From NCBI GenBank assembly GCA_018241985.1, contig JAFECV010000037.1, positions 1 through 10,509 on the forward strand: 10,509 nucleotides of DNA, given 5' to 3'. This document shows, one piece after another, positions 1-6,696 of the stretch. Each line of letters begins with the position of its first letter. Position 1 is the first letter of the stretch. The position numbers and the translations under genes were made by a program. Under the pieces are notes generated by a model. That model was given only the letters and a program-made list of their open reading frames with translations. It was not told the DNA's origin and made no database searches. Source of the DNA: Pseudomonadota bacterium (GTDB lineage Bacteria > Pseudomonadota > Gammaproteobacteria > Burkholderiales > Burkholderiaceae_C).

Positions 1-409
1 AGAGGTGGTCGCCGCGTCCGAGATCCTGCAGGCGCTCGGGCTGCGCCGCTTCGTGCCCAGCGTCACCGCCTGCCCGGGCTGCGGGCGCACCACCAGCAGC
101 ACGTTCCAGGAACTGGCCAAACAGATCGACGACTTCCTGCGCACGCAGATGCCGTCGTGGCGCGAGCGCTATCCGGGCGTCGAGGCGCTGCGGGTCGCGG
201 TGATGGGCTGCATCGTCAACGGCCCGGGCGAGAGCCGGCATGCCGACATCGGCATCAGCCTGCCCGGCACCGGCGAGACGCCCGCGGCGCCGGTCTACAT
301 CGACGGCGAGCGGCGCATGACGCTGCGCGGCGAACATATCGCGACCGAATTCCAGGCGATCGTCGAGGACTACATCGAGAAGCGCTTCGGCGCGGCGCAT
401 GCGGCGTGA
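1..409 (+). CDS. ispG: 4-hydroxy-3-methylbut-2-enyl diphosphate synthase, C-terminal part (5' truncated by window)
   Basis: IspG (GcpE) converts 2-C-methyl-D-erythritol 2,4-cyclodiphosphate to HMBPP, the penultimate step of the MEP isoprenoid pathway, in the cytoplasm with a [4Fe-4S] cluster. Only about the last 135 codons are present; the reading frame enters at base 2, and the GTG at 5 is an internal codon, not a start. The visible part is the Fe-S domain. It has a CPGCGR pair of cysteines (bases 71-88), followed about 40 residues later by [11 protein letters not shown] (bases 203-235), which supplies the third cysteine and the conserved Asn-Gly-Pro-Gly-Glu that provides the cluster's glutamate ligand in this family. 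The gene ends with TGA at 407-409. It lies 95 bases upstream of hisS, the usual betaproteobacterial neighbour. The end is intact and no key residue is missing. Identification is very secure. Confidence 0.96.
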   Translation, partial: EVVAASEILQALGLRRFVPSVTACPGCGRTTSSTFQELAKQIDDFLRTQMPSWRERYPGVEALRVAVMGCIVNGPGESRHADIGISLPGTGETPAAPVYIDGERRMTLRGEHIATEFQAIVEDYIEKRFGAAHAA

Positions 410-504
410 CGCGGGAAAACCGCGAAATTTCGAGCCAAATCGGGCTGCAGCCGGCGTGTACTCTTCGCATGCCGCTACAGTTCATATAGCAAATCCAGGA
501 ACCG
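410..504 (+). other. ispG-hisS intergenic region with small inverted repeats
   Basis: This 95-base gap is markedly more AT-rich than the genes around it. Just after the ispG stop is a short perfect stem, CGCGG (410-414) and CCGCG (420-424), around a GAAAA loop. It is followed by AAATTT rather than a T-run, so it is at best a weak terminator. Two 10-base palindromes follow, CGAAATTTCG (423-432) and GGCTGCAGCC (443-452), and an AAATCGGGC motif lies at 437-445. CATATAGC (483-490) resembles a -10 box, but I see no good -35 at proper spacing. A ribosome site CCAGGA (495-500) serves hisS. The gap could hold a weak hisS promoter or be a plain spacer within an operon. Confidence 0.35.
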
Positions 505-1800
505 ATGAGTGAGAAGCTGGCTGCCGTCAAGGGCATGAACGACATCCTGCCGCCGGAGTCGGCGCGCTGGGAATGGCTCGAGGAGAAGGTGCGCGCGCTG
601 ATGCGCCGCTACGGCTACGCGAACGTGCGCACCCCGGTCGTGGAGCCGACCGCGCTGTTCGTGCGCGGCCTGGGCGAGGTCACCGACATCGTCGAGAAAG
701 AGATGTACTCGTTCGAGGACACGATGAACGGCGACCGGCTGACGCTGCGGCCCGAGGCGACCGCCGGCATCGTGCGCGCGATGATCGAGCACAACGCGCT
801 GTACAACGGCCCGCTGCGCGTGTGGTCGAACGTCGCGCTGTTCCGCCACGAACGCCCCCAGAAAGGGCGCTACCGCCAGTTCCACCAGATCGACGTCGAG
901 GCGCTGGGCCACGCCGGGCCGGACGTCGACGCCGAGCAGATCCTGATGTGCGCCGCGCTGCTGCGCGATCTCGGTATCGACCGCGAGCATGTGCGGCTCG
1001 AGCTCAACAGCCTGGGCCAGCCGGCCGAGCGCAACGCGCACCGCGCGGCGCTGGTCGCGCATTTCGAGGCGCATGCGGACCGGCTCGACGACGATGCGCG
1101 CCGGCGCCTGCACAGCAACCCGCTGCGCATTCTCGACAGCAAGAACCCGGCGATGCAGCCCATCGTCGAGGCCGCGCCCAAGCTGCTCGACTTCCTCGGC
1201 CCGGCGTCGCTCGCGCACCTGGATGCGGTGCGCGCCGCGCTCGATGCCGCGGGCCAGCCGTACCGCATCAACCCGCGCCTGGTGCGCGGCATGGACTACT
1301 ACAACCTGACCGTGTTCGAGTGGATCACCGACAAGCTCGGCGCGCAGGGCACGGTCTGCGGCGGCGGCCGCTACGACGGGCTGTTCGAGCAGCTCGGCGG
1401 CAAGCCGACGCCGGCGGTCGGCTGGGGCATGGGGATGGAGCGCATGCTGCTGCTGCTGGACGCGGTCGGCGCGAACCCGCCGCCCGAGGCGCCCGATGCC
1501 TACGCGATCGTGCCGGCGCCGGATGCGATGACGACTGCGCTCGTCGCCTGCGAGGCGCTGCGCGCGGCCGGCGTGTCGGTGCAGATGCACGCGGCCGGCG
1601 CGGACGGCTGGGGCGGCATGAAAGCCCAGTTCCGGCGTGCCGACGCGAGCGGCGCGCGCTATGCGCTGATCTTCGGCGCCGACGAACTGGCGAACGGACA
1701 GGTCGCGGTGAAGCACCTGCGGGACGGCAGCGGCGCGCAGCGCCTCGAGCCGCTCGCCGACCCGCTTGCGTGGGCCGCGACCCTACAATCGGGCCACTGA
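505..1800 (+). CDS. hisS: Histidine--tRNA ligase (HisRS)
   Basis: This is the class II aminoacyl-tRNA synthetase that charges tRNA-His in the cytoplasm. It has 431 residues, against about 424 for the E. coli enzyme. The start is ATG 505, preceded by AGGA (497-500) at good spacing. The N-terminus [10 protein letters not shown] is typical. Catalytic signatures in order are motif 2, [15 protein letters not shown] (residues 114-128); the histidine-specific block [15 protein letters not shown] (259-273); [12 protein letters not shown] (282-293); and motif 3 around [13 protein letters not shown] (306-318). From about residue 332 to the end is the anticodon-binding alpha/beta domain, with [10 protein letters not shown] (371-380) and [19 protein letters not shown] (387-405). 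All active-site residues I can check are intact. It precedes the yfgM-bamB-der group by 38 bases, an arrangement also seen in gammaproteobacteria. A diverged HisRS paralogue, hisZ, lies about 7.5 kb downstream. Confidence 0.98.
   Translation: MSEKLAAVKGMNDILPPESARWEWLEEKVRALMRRYGYANVRTPVVEPTALFVRGLGEVTDIVEKEMYSFEDTMNGDRLTLRPEATAGIVRAMIEHNALYNGPLRVWSNVALFRHERPQKGRYRQFHQIDVEALGHAGPDVDAEQILMCAALLRDLGIDREHVRLELNSLGQPAERNAHRAALVAHFEAHADRLDDDARRRLHSNPLRILDSKNPAMQPIVEAAPKLLDFLGPASLAHLDAVRAALDAAGQPYRINPRLVRGMDYYNLTVFEWITDKLGAQGTVCGGGRYDGLFEQLGGKPTPAVGWGMGMERMLLLLDAVGANPPPEAPDAYAIVPAPDAMTTALVACEALRAAGVSVQMHAAGADGWGGMKAQFRRADASGARYALIFGADELANGQVAVKHLRDGSGAQRLEPLADPLAWAATLQSGH
1784..1789 (+). promoter_or_regulatory. 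Possible -10 element (TACAAT) ahead of the yfgM-bamB-der group
   Basis: TACAAT differs by one base from the sigma-70 -10 consensus TATAAT and stands out in this GC-rich sequence. It lies within the last codons of hisS, 49 bases before the yfgM start, and is followed by CGGGCC. I see no convincing -35 hexamer at 16-18 bases upstream; the nearest TTG-containing stretch (TTGCGT, 1766-1771) is only 12 bases away. It could be coding sequence by chance. A similar motif (TAAAATCGCCC) precedes hisZ, which raises suspicion that it is a promoter. Confidence 0.3.
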
Positions 1801-1838
1801 AAAAAAGCCCTAACCCCTAGGACAGCACGCATTCCGCC

Positions 1839-2537
1839 ATGGCAACCGCTCTCGATCTCGAAGAACAGGAACAGCTCGACCAGCTCAAGCATTTCTGGAA
1901 CAAATGGGGCGACGCGATCACCTGGACGCTGATCGTCGTGTTCGGCGCGGTGGCCGCGTGGAACGGCTACCAGTACTGGCAGCGCCGCGAGGCGTCGCGC
2001 GCGGCGATCCTGTACGCCACGGTGGAACAGGCGGCGCAGGCCGGCGACGTGGCGATGGTCGCGCGTTCGTTCTCCGACATCCGCAACGATTACGGCAGCA
2101 CCACCTATGCGCAGCAGGCGGGCTTTCTCGCGGCCAAGGTGTTCGAGGAGAAAGGCAAGCCCGACGATGCGCGCCAGGCGCTGGCCTGGGTCGCCGACAA
2201 GACTTCGGATGAGGGCTACCGCGCGGTCGCGCGGCTGCGGCTGGCGTCGCTGCTGATGAACGCCAAGTCGTACGACGAGGCGCGCAAGCAGCTCGGCGGA
2301 TCGTTCTCCGACGCGTTCGCGCCGCTGGTCGCGGACCGCCTCGGCGACATCGACCTGCTGCAGGGCAAGAAGGCCGACGCGGTGGCCGAGTACCTGCGCG
2401 CGTACAACGGACTGGCGGCGGACCGGCCGTACCGCCGCATCGTCGAAGTCAAGCTCGCCTCGCTCGGCGCCGACCCGCAGGCGCCGAAGGCCGCGGCAGC
2501 GAAGGATGCCGCCAGCGCCGCCGGGGGCCGCTCGTGA
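1839..2537 (+). CDS. YfgM-like membrane-anchored TPR protein (UPF0070 family)
   Basis: This 232-residue protein matches the YfgM/UPF0070 family in size, architecture and genomic place (between hisS and bamB). In E. coli, YfgM is an inner-membrane protein that associates with PpiD and the SecYEG translocon and takes part in periplasmic chaperoning. The same role here is inferred from family and neighbours. A short acidic cytoplasmic segment (residues 1-25, LDLEEQEQLDQLKHFWNKWG) precedes a single membrane helix at about 26-46. A helical TPR-like domain follows, with repeat-like blocks YAQQAGFLAAKVFEEKGKPD, YRAVARLRLASLLMNAKSYD and VADRLGDIDLLQGKKADA. It ends in an Ala/Lys-rich low-complexity tail (about 213-232). 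Start ATG 1839 is clear, although the nearest Shine-Dalgarno-like AGGACA (1819-1824) is far away. The stop overlaps a GTG (2534) in the bamB frame. Family assignment is good; function is less certain. Confidence 0.88.
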   Translation: MATALDLEEQEQLDQLKHFWNKWGDAITWTLIVVFGAVAAWNGYQYWQRREASRAAILYATVEQAAQAGDVAMVARSFSDIRNDYGSTTYAQQAGFLAAKVFEEKGKPDDARQALAWVADKTSDEGYRAVARLRLASLLMNAKSYDEARKQLGGSFSDAFAPLVADRLGDIDLLQGKKADAVAEYLRAYNGLAADRPYRRIVEVKLASLGADPQAPKAAAAKDAASAAGGRS

Positions 2538-2545
2538 GATCGATG

Positions 2546-2567
2546 TTTCTCGCAAAATATCGAGAAA
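2546..2567 (+). repeat. Inverted repeat (7-bp stem, 8-base loop) directly before the likely bamB start
   Basis: TTTCTCG (2546-2552) and CGAGAAA (2561-2567) are perfect reverse complements around an AT-rich loop CAAAATAT. If bamB starts at ATG 2570, the right arm contains the only Shine-Dalgarno-like bases (GAGA, 2562-2565) and ends two bases before the start codon, so a folded mRNA could hide the ribosome site. If translation starts at GTG 2534 or ATG 2543, the repeat is inside the coding region. The AT-rich composition here is unlike coding DNA in this window. The repeat is seen directly; any regulatory role is inference. Confidence 0.45.
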
Positions 2568-2569
2568 AA

Positions 2570-3697
2570 ATGCCTGGAGCCGGCGTGCTGCGTGCATGGG
2601 TTGCTATCGGTATCGTAGCGCTGCTGAGCGCCTGCTCGACCGGATCGCCGCCGCCGAAGCCGACGCCGCTCGGTCCGAACGAAGCCCTGATCGGCGTGCG
2701 CCAGGCCTGGGCCGCGCAGATCGGCCCGGTCGGGTTCCCGCTCGAGGTCAAGGCCCAGGGCGGCAACGTGCTGCTGGCGAGCAGCGACGGCACGGTGGCG
2801 GCGCTGGACGCGCGCACCGGGCACGACCTCTGGCGCGTGGCGCTGCACCAGCCGATCGCCGCGGGCGTCGGCAGCGACGGGCGCCTCGCCGCGGTGGTGA
2901 CCGTCGACAACCACCTCGTCGCGCTGCAGGACGGGCACGAGCTGTGGCGCCAGTTGCTCGAATCGCATGTCTACACGGCGCCGTTCGTTGCCGGCGGCCG
3001 GGTGTTCGTGCTCGCGGGCGACCGCGCGGTCAGCGCATACGACGGGCAGTCCGGGCGCCGGCTGTGGCTGCAAAAGCCGCCGGTGCAGCCGCTCGCGCTG
3101 CGCCAGGCCGGCGTCATCACCTCGGTCGACGACACGCTGGTGATCGGCCTGTCGGGCCGGCTCGTGGGGCTCAATCCGGCCGACGGCAGCATCCGCTGGG
3201 ATGCGCTGGTCGGCGCGCTGCGCGGCACCAACGACATCGAGCGGCTGTCGGACCTGGTCGCGCCGGTGGCACGGCTGGGCGGCGACATCTGCGCGCGCGC
3301 CTACCAGGCCGCGGTCGGCTGCGTCGACACCACGAACGGCCAGCTCGAGTGGTCGCAGAAGGCGGACGGCGCGACCGGCGTGGCCGGCGACGACCGCTTC
3401 ATTTATGGCACCGAGAGCGACGGCAAGGTGGTGGCCTGGCGCCGCGCAGGCGGCGAGCCGGGGTGGAGCTCGAACCGGCTGCTGAACCGAGGCCTCACCG
3501 CGCCGCTCGTGCTTGGGCGCTCGGTGGTGGTCGGCGACTACGCGGGCTACGTGCACCTGCTGTCGCGCGCCGATGGCTCGCTGCTGACGCGGCTCGCGAC
3601 CGACGGCTCGGCGATCGCGGCCACGCCGGTGGCGGCCGACAACACGCTGATCGTCGTCACGCGGCACGGCGGCGTCTACGGCTTCCAGCCGGAGTGA
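2570..3697 (+). CDS. bamB: Outer membrane protein assembly factor BamB (lipoprotein beta-propeller)
   Basis: BamB is the lipoprotein of the BAM complex that helps BamA insert beta-barrel proteins into the outer membrane. From ATG 2570 the product has 375 residues (E. coli 392). A 21-residue signal peptide ends in a lipobox, LLSA before Cys22, followed by a Pro-rich linker. The rest is an eight-bladed propeller of PQQ/WD-like repeats, visible as blade endings such as [107 protein letters not shown] and GGVYGFQPE. The frame is open further upstream: GTG 2534 overlaps the yfgM stop (GTGA) and ATG 2543 is also possible. These would give 33- or 30-residue signal peptides with an AT-rich leader, so I prefer 2570, with the upstream starts as real alternatives. 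The stop is 19 bases before der. Confidence 0.93.
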   Translation: MPGAGVLRAWVAIGIVALLSACSTGSPPPKPTPLGPNEALIGVRQAWAAQIGPVGFPLEVKAQGGNVLLASSDGTVAALDARTGHDLWRVALHQPIAAGVGSDGRLAAVVTVDNHLVALQDGHELWRQLLESHVYTAPFVAGGRVFVLAGDRAVSAYDGQSGRRLWLQKPPVQPLALRQAGVITSVDDTLVIGLSGRLVGLNPADGSIRWDALVGALRGTNDIERLSDLVAPVARLGGDICARAYQAAVGCVDTTNGQLEWSQKADGATGVAGDDRFIYGTESDGKVVAWRRAGGEPGWSSNRLLNRGLTAPLVLGRSVVVGDYAGYVHLLSRADGSLLTRLATDGSAIAATPVAADNTLIVVTRHGGVYGFQPE

Positions 3698-3716
3698 GAC
3701 CGCAAGGCGGATCGTC

Positions 3717-5051
3717 GTGAAACCCGTCCTGGCGCTGGTCGGCCGCCCGAATGTCGGCAAGTCGACGCTGTTCAACCGGCTGACGCGTTCGCGCGATGCG
3801 ATCGTGGCCGACTTTCCGGGGTTGACCCGGGATCGCCACTACGGCGTCGGCCGCCTCGGCACGCGCGAATTCATCGCGATCGACACCGGCGGCTTCGAGC
3901 CGGATGCGACCGGCGGCATCTACAAGGAGATGGCGCGCCAGACGCGGCAGGCGGTGGCCGAGGCCGACGCGGTGATCTTCGTGGTCGACGCGCGCGCCGG
4001 GCTGTCGGCGCAGGACCACGACATCGCGCGCTATCTGCGCCGCCTGGGCAAGCGCTGCGTGGTCGCGGCGAACAAGGCCGAAGGCATGCAGGGCGGATCG
4101 CAGTTCGCCGAGTTCTACGAGCTCGGCCTGGGCGAGGTGCATCCGGTCTCCGCCGCGCACGGGCAGGGCGTGCGCGGCCTGACCGAACTCGCGCTCGGGC
4201 CCGAGCCGCCGCAAGATCAAGACGACGAGGCGGCGCCCGACGAAGCCGTGATCCGGCTCGCGGTGGCCGGGCGCCCGAACGTCGGCAAGTCGACGCTGAT
4301 CAATGCCTGGCTCGGCGAGGAGCGGCTGGTCGCATTCGATCAGCCGGGCACGACCCGCGACGCGATCCACGTGCCGTTCGAGCGCAACGGCCAGCGCTTC
4401 GAGCTGATCGACACCGCCGGCCTGCGGCGCAAGGGCCGGGTGTTCGAGGCGATCGAGAAGTTCTCCGTGGTCAAGACGCTGCAGGCGATCGCCGGCGCGA
4501 ACGTGGTGCTGCTGCTGCTCGACGCCACGCAGGGCGTGACCGACCAGGACGCGCACATCGCCGGCTACATCGTCGAGAGCGGGCGCGCGGTCGTCGTCGC
4601 GGTGAACAAATGGGACGCGGTGGACGAATACGAGCGCAGCCAGTTGCAGCGCTCGCTCGAGCTGCGCCTGCCGTTTCTCGGCTTCGCCGCGCTGCACCAC
4701 ATCTCCGCGCGCAAGCGCCAGGGGCTGGGCCCGGTCTGGCAATCGATCATCCAGGCGCACCGCGCGGCCAGCCGCAAGATGCCGACGCCGGCGCTGACCC
4801 GGCTGCTGCACGAGGCGGTGCAGCACCAGGCGCCGAAGCGGGTCGGCATGTTCCGCCCCAAGCTGCGCTACGCGCACCAGGGCGGCATGAACCCGCCGGT
4901 GGTGGTGGTGCACGGCAACTCGCTGGAGCACGTGACCGACGCGTACAAGCGGTATCTGGAAGGGCGGCTGCGCAAGGCATTCGATCTGATCGGCACGCCG
5001 CTGCGCATCGAGATGAAGAGTTCGAGCAACCCGTACGTCGACAAGGCGTAG
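3717..5051 (+). CDS. der: Ribosome biogenesis GTPase Der (EngA), double G-domain
   Basis: Der is an essential GTPase that acts in assembly of the 50S ribosomal subunit. The 444-residue protein has the diagnostic tandem G domains plus a C-terminal KH-like domain. G domain 1 has GRPNVGKS (residues 9-16), DTGG (56-59), NKAE (119-122) and SAAHG (145-149). G domain 2 has GRPNVGKS (185-192), DTAG (232-235), NKWD (297-300) and SARKR (330-334). An acidic linker ([11 protein letters not shown], 166-176) separates them. The KH-like part runs from about 350 to 440, with [16 protein letters not shown] and [17 protein letters not shown]. The start is GTG 3717, with AAGGCGGA (3704-3711) as ribosome site; no ATG fits. 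The first G4 motif has Glu where the consensus NKxD has Asp. I recall NKAEGM as the usual betaproteobacterial form, so this is probably a lineage trait rather than a defect. The product is otherwise complete. Confidence 0.97.
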   Translation: MKPVLALVGRPNVGKSTLFNRLTRSRDAIVADFPGLTRDRHYGVGRLGTREFIAIDTGGFEPDATGGIYKEMARQTRQAVAEADAVIFVVDARAGLSAQDHDIARYLRRLGKRCVVAANKAEGMQGGSQFAEFYELGLGEVHPVSAAHGQGVRGLTELALGPEPPQDQDDEAAPDEAVIRLAVAGRPNVGKSTLINAWLGEERLVAFDQPGTTRDAIHVPFERNGQRFELIDTAGLRRKGRVFEAIEKFSVVKTLQAIAGANVVLLLLDATQGVTDQDAHIAGYIVESGRAVVVAVNKWDAVDEYERSQLQRSLELRLPFLGFAALHHISARKRQGLGPVWQSIIQAHRAASRKMPTPALTRLLHEAVQHQAPKRVGMFRPKLRYAHQGGMNPPVVVVHGNSLEHVTDAYKRYLEGRLRKAFDLIGTPLRIEMKSSSNPYVDKA

Positions 5052-5065
5052 CGGGGCGCGATCGT

Positions 5066-5104
5066 GGCCGGCGTCATGCCCACAAGGGCTTGGCCGCGCC
5101 GGCC
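5066..5104 (+). repeat. Nested inverted repeat between der and hfq, possible transcription terminator or RNA structure
   Basis: GGCCGGCG (5066-5073) and CGCCGGCC (5097-5104) form a perfect 8-bp outer stem. Inside it GCCC (5078-5081) and GGGC (5086-5089) form a second small stem around ACAA. The outer stem can be lengthened with G-U pairs on the RNA. It lies 14 bases after the der stop. No T-run follows, so it is not a standard intrinsic terminator. It may slow transcription, protect the 3' end of der mRNA, or be a by-product of GC-rich composition. Confidence 0.4.
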
Positions 5105-5115
5105 GTGGCTCGCTG

Positions 5116-5124
5116 TGGTAATGT
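5116..5124 (+). promoter_or_regulatory. Possible extended -10 element of an hfq promoter
   Basis: TGGTAATGT (5116-5124) fits the TGn-TATAAT extended -10 pattern with two differences from the hexamer consensus. It lies in the longest gap of the window, 41 bases before the hfq start, and the bases after it (5125-5164) are AT-rich. No good -35 is seen; TTGGCC at 5090-5095 is 23 bases away. The hexamer also forms the left arm of a short repeat, TGGTAA (5116-5121) with TTACCA (5132-5137). A promoter is plausible here because hfq often has its own, but the evidence is weak. Confidence 0.3.
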
Positions 5125-5164
5125 TCCACTCTTACCAACAACTTTTCCGAACACGGAGAATATC

Positions 5165-5419
5165 GTGAGCAACAAAGGGCAGCTTCTACAAGACCCGTTC
5201 CTGAACACGCTGCGCCGCGAGCATGTGCCGGTGTCGATCTATCTGGTCAACGGCATCAAGCTGCAGGGGCAGATCGAATCGTTCGACCAGTACGTGGTGC
5301 TGCTGCGCAACACGGTCACGCAGATGGTCTACAAGCATGCGATCTCGACCATCGTTCCGGGCCGCGCGGTGAATTTCTCCGCGGTCGAGAGCGCGGCTGT
5401 CGCGCACGACGCTCCCTGA
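5165..5419 (+). CDS. hfq: RNA chaperone Hfq
   Basis: Hfq is a hexameric Sm-like protein that pairs small RNAs with target mRNAs and affects mRNA stability. The product is 84 residues starting [14 protein letters not shown]. The start is GTG 5165, chosen because GGAG (5155-5158) sits six bases upstream and the protein then begins exactly like its relatives; an open frame runs far upstream but is not coding. The Sm1 region covers [20 protein letters not shown] and the following DQYVVLL (residues 21-47), and Sm2 is [12 protein letters not shown] (54-65). Proximal-face RNA-binding residues are present: Gln9, Gln42, Lys57 and His58, with Tyr43 where E. coli has Phe42. The rim patch reads RREH (17-20), so the third rim arginine of E. 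coli is histidine here, as I recall for other betaproteobacteria. The C-terminal tail is short (about 15 residues). It stands between der and hflX, its common setting in this group. Confidence 0.98.
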   Translation: MSNKGQLLQDPFLNTLRREHVPVSIYLVNGIKLQGQIESFDQYVVLLRNTVTQMVYKHAISTIVPGRAVNFSAVESAAVAHDAP

Positions 5420-5488
5420 AGGTCCGCTGACGGCGACGCAGCCGTTGCCGTCACGCCCGCTGCGCCGCACGCCTCGCCGATTTTCGCG

Positions 5489-6655
5489 TTGTCCGATCCA
5501 TCCTCTCTTTCACCCGCGCCGACCGTGCTGGTCGGGGTCGATTTCGGCCTGCCGAATTTCGACGGCGAACTCGAGGAGCTCGGGCTGCTGGCGGCGAGCG
5601 CGGGCCTGCAGCCGGTCGCGCGCATCACTTGCAAGCGCCGTGCACCCGACGCCGCGCTGTTCGTCGGCAGCGGCAAGGCCGACGAGATCAAGGCGCTGGC
5701 CCAACAGCATGGCGCGACCGAGGTGCTGTTCGACCAGAGCCTGAGCCCGGCGCAGCAGCGCAACCTGGAGCGCCATCTGGAACTGCCGGTGAACGACCGC
5801 ACGCTGCTGATTCTCGACATCTTCGGCCAGCGCGCGCGCAGCCACGAGGGCAAGCTCCAGGTCGAGCTCGCGCGGCTGCAGTACCTGAGCACGCGGCTGG
5901 TGCGGCGTTGGTCGCACCTGGAGCGCCAGCGCGGCGGCATCGGCGCGCGCGGCGGCCCGGGCGAGGCGCAGATCGAGCTCGACCGCCGCATGATCGGCGA
6001 GGCGATCAAGCGCACCTCGGCACGGCTCGAGAAGGTCAAGCGCCAGCGCCGCACCCAGCGGCGCCAGCGCGAGCGGCGCGACGCGTTCAACATCTCGCTG
6101 GTCGGCTACACCAACGCCGGCAAGTCGACGCTGTTCAATGCGCTGGTCAATGCCCACGCGTACGCCGCCGATCAGCTGTTCGCGACGCTGGACACCACGA
6201 CGCGCAGGCTCTACCTCGGCGAGGCGAGGCGCTCGGTCTCGCTGTCGGACACCGTCGGGTTCATCCGCGACCTGCCGCACGGGCTGGTCGATGCGTTCCA
6301 GACCACGCTGCAGGAGGCGGTGGACGCCGATCTGCTGCTGCACGTGGTCGATGCCGCGCGGGCCGACCATGCGCAGCAGATCGCCGAGGTGCAGCGCGTG
6401 TTGGCAGAAATCGGCGCCGAGCAGGTGCCGCAGATCCTGGTGTTCAACAAGATCGACGCGCTGACCGAAGACCGGCGCCCGCTGTTGGCGAGCGACTTGT
6501 TCGAGTTGGGCGGGGTTGCGGTGCCGCGCTTGTTCGTCAGTGCGCGCAGCGGCGAGGGGCTGGCCTTGCTGCGGCGCGAACTGGCGCTGCGTGCGGCCGC
6601 GCCCGCGGACGCGGCCGGCCGGGATGTCCCCCGGTTTCATGAGGCTGCTGCCTGA
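5489..6655 (+). CDS. hflX: GTPase HflX
   Basis: HflX is a ribosome-associated GTPase that splits stalled or stress-damaged 70S ribosomes. The 388-residue product has an N-terminal HflX domain (about 12-165), including DRTLLILDIFGQRARSHEGKL (103-122 and on) and the Gly-rich loop GGIGARGGPGEAQIELDRR (149-167). A basic coiled helix follows (170-198, Arg/Lys/Gln-rich), then the G domain with GYTNAGKS (206-213), DTVG (254-257), NKID (320-323) and SAR (351-353). E. coli HflX (426 residues) has about 50 more residues after the G domain; here only an Ala-rich tail of some 25 remains. TTG 5489 is the first possible start codon after the hfq stop in this frame; no Shine-Dalgarno is visible, and GTG 5525 is an alternative. 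The frame is the same as that of hfq. Identification is firm; the start is uncertain. Confidence 0.95.
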   Translation: MSDPSSLSPAPTVLVGVDFGLPNFDGELEELGLLAASAGLQPVARITCKRRAPDAALFVGSGKADEIKALAQQHGATEVLFDQSLSPAQQRNLERHLELPVNDRTLLILDIFGQRARSHEGKLQVELARLQYLSTRLVRRWSHLERQRGGIGARGGPGEAQIELDRRMIGEAIKRTSARLEKVKRQRRTQRRQRERRDAFNISLVGYTNAGKSTLFNALVNAHAYAADQLFATLDTTTRRLYLGEARRSVSLSDTVGFIRDLPHGLVDAFQTTLQEAVDADLLLHVVDAARADHAQQIAEVQRVLAEIGAEQVPQILVFNKIDALTEDRRPLLASDLFELGGVAVPRLFVSARSGEGLALLRRELALRAAAPADAAGRDVPRFHEAAA

Positions 6656-6667
6656 TTGTGCACAATC
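6654..6667 (+). promoter_or_regulatory. Perfect 14-bp palindrome at the hflX-hflK junction, possible operator
   Basis: GATTGTGCACAATC is a perfect palindrome. It continues outward, after one T-G mismatch, with CC (6651-6652) and GG (6669-6670). It begins on the last two bases of the hflX stop codon and ends 29 bases before the hflK ATG. The symmetry and AT-rich half-sites suggest a binding site for a dimeric regulator; as RNA it could also form a loop-poor stem. Its right half contains CACAATCGGGG, resembling the TACAATCGGG seen before yfgM, so it may overlap a promoter. I cannot name the regulator. Confidence 0.4.
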
Positions 6668-6696
6668 GGGGCACAACACGAAAAGACCGAAGCCGC

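Noticed and set aside
410..432. Intrinsic terminator after ispG
   Set aside because: The stem is only 5 bp and is followed by AAATTT, not a T-run; kept only as a note on the intergenic region.
475..1716. Long minus-strand open frame opposite hisS
   Set aside because: Its product is an Arg/His/Ala/Val-rich string without recognisable domains, and it lies wholly opposite a well-identified gene. Long antisense frames are expected in GC-rich coding DNA.
1793..1811. Hairpin GGGC...GCCC around the hisS stop with an A-run
   Set aside because: Only 4 bp of stem with a long loop, and the A-run lies in the loop; not a terminator on either strand.
2216..3775. 519-residue minus-strand open frame opposite yfgM and bamB
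   Set aside because: Low-complexity Arg/Ala/His-rich translation, no motifs, crosses two real genes and their gap; an artefact of GC-rich codon use.
3657..5141. 494-residue minus-strand open frame opposite der
   Set aside because: Same reasons; the plus-strand gene has full Der motifs.
4610..5164. Open frame upstream of and continuous with hfq, which would give a 269-residue protein
   Set aside because: The upstream part is the +1/+2 shadow of der, Arg/Ala-rich without domains. The hfq product begins at GTG 5165 with a good ribosome site and the family N-terminus.
6658..6696. Upstream GTG start of hflK at 6658
   Set aside because: It lies inside the 14-bp palindrome, two bases after the hflX stop, has no ribosome site, and the added residues (MHNRGTTRKDRSR) do not resemble HflK N-termini.
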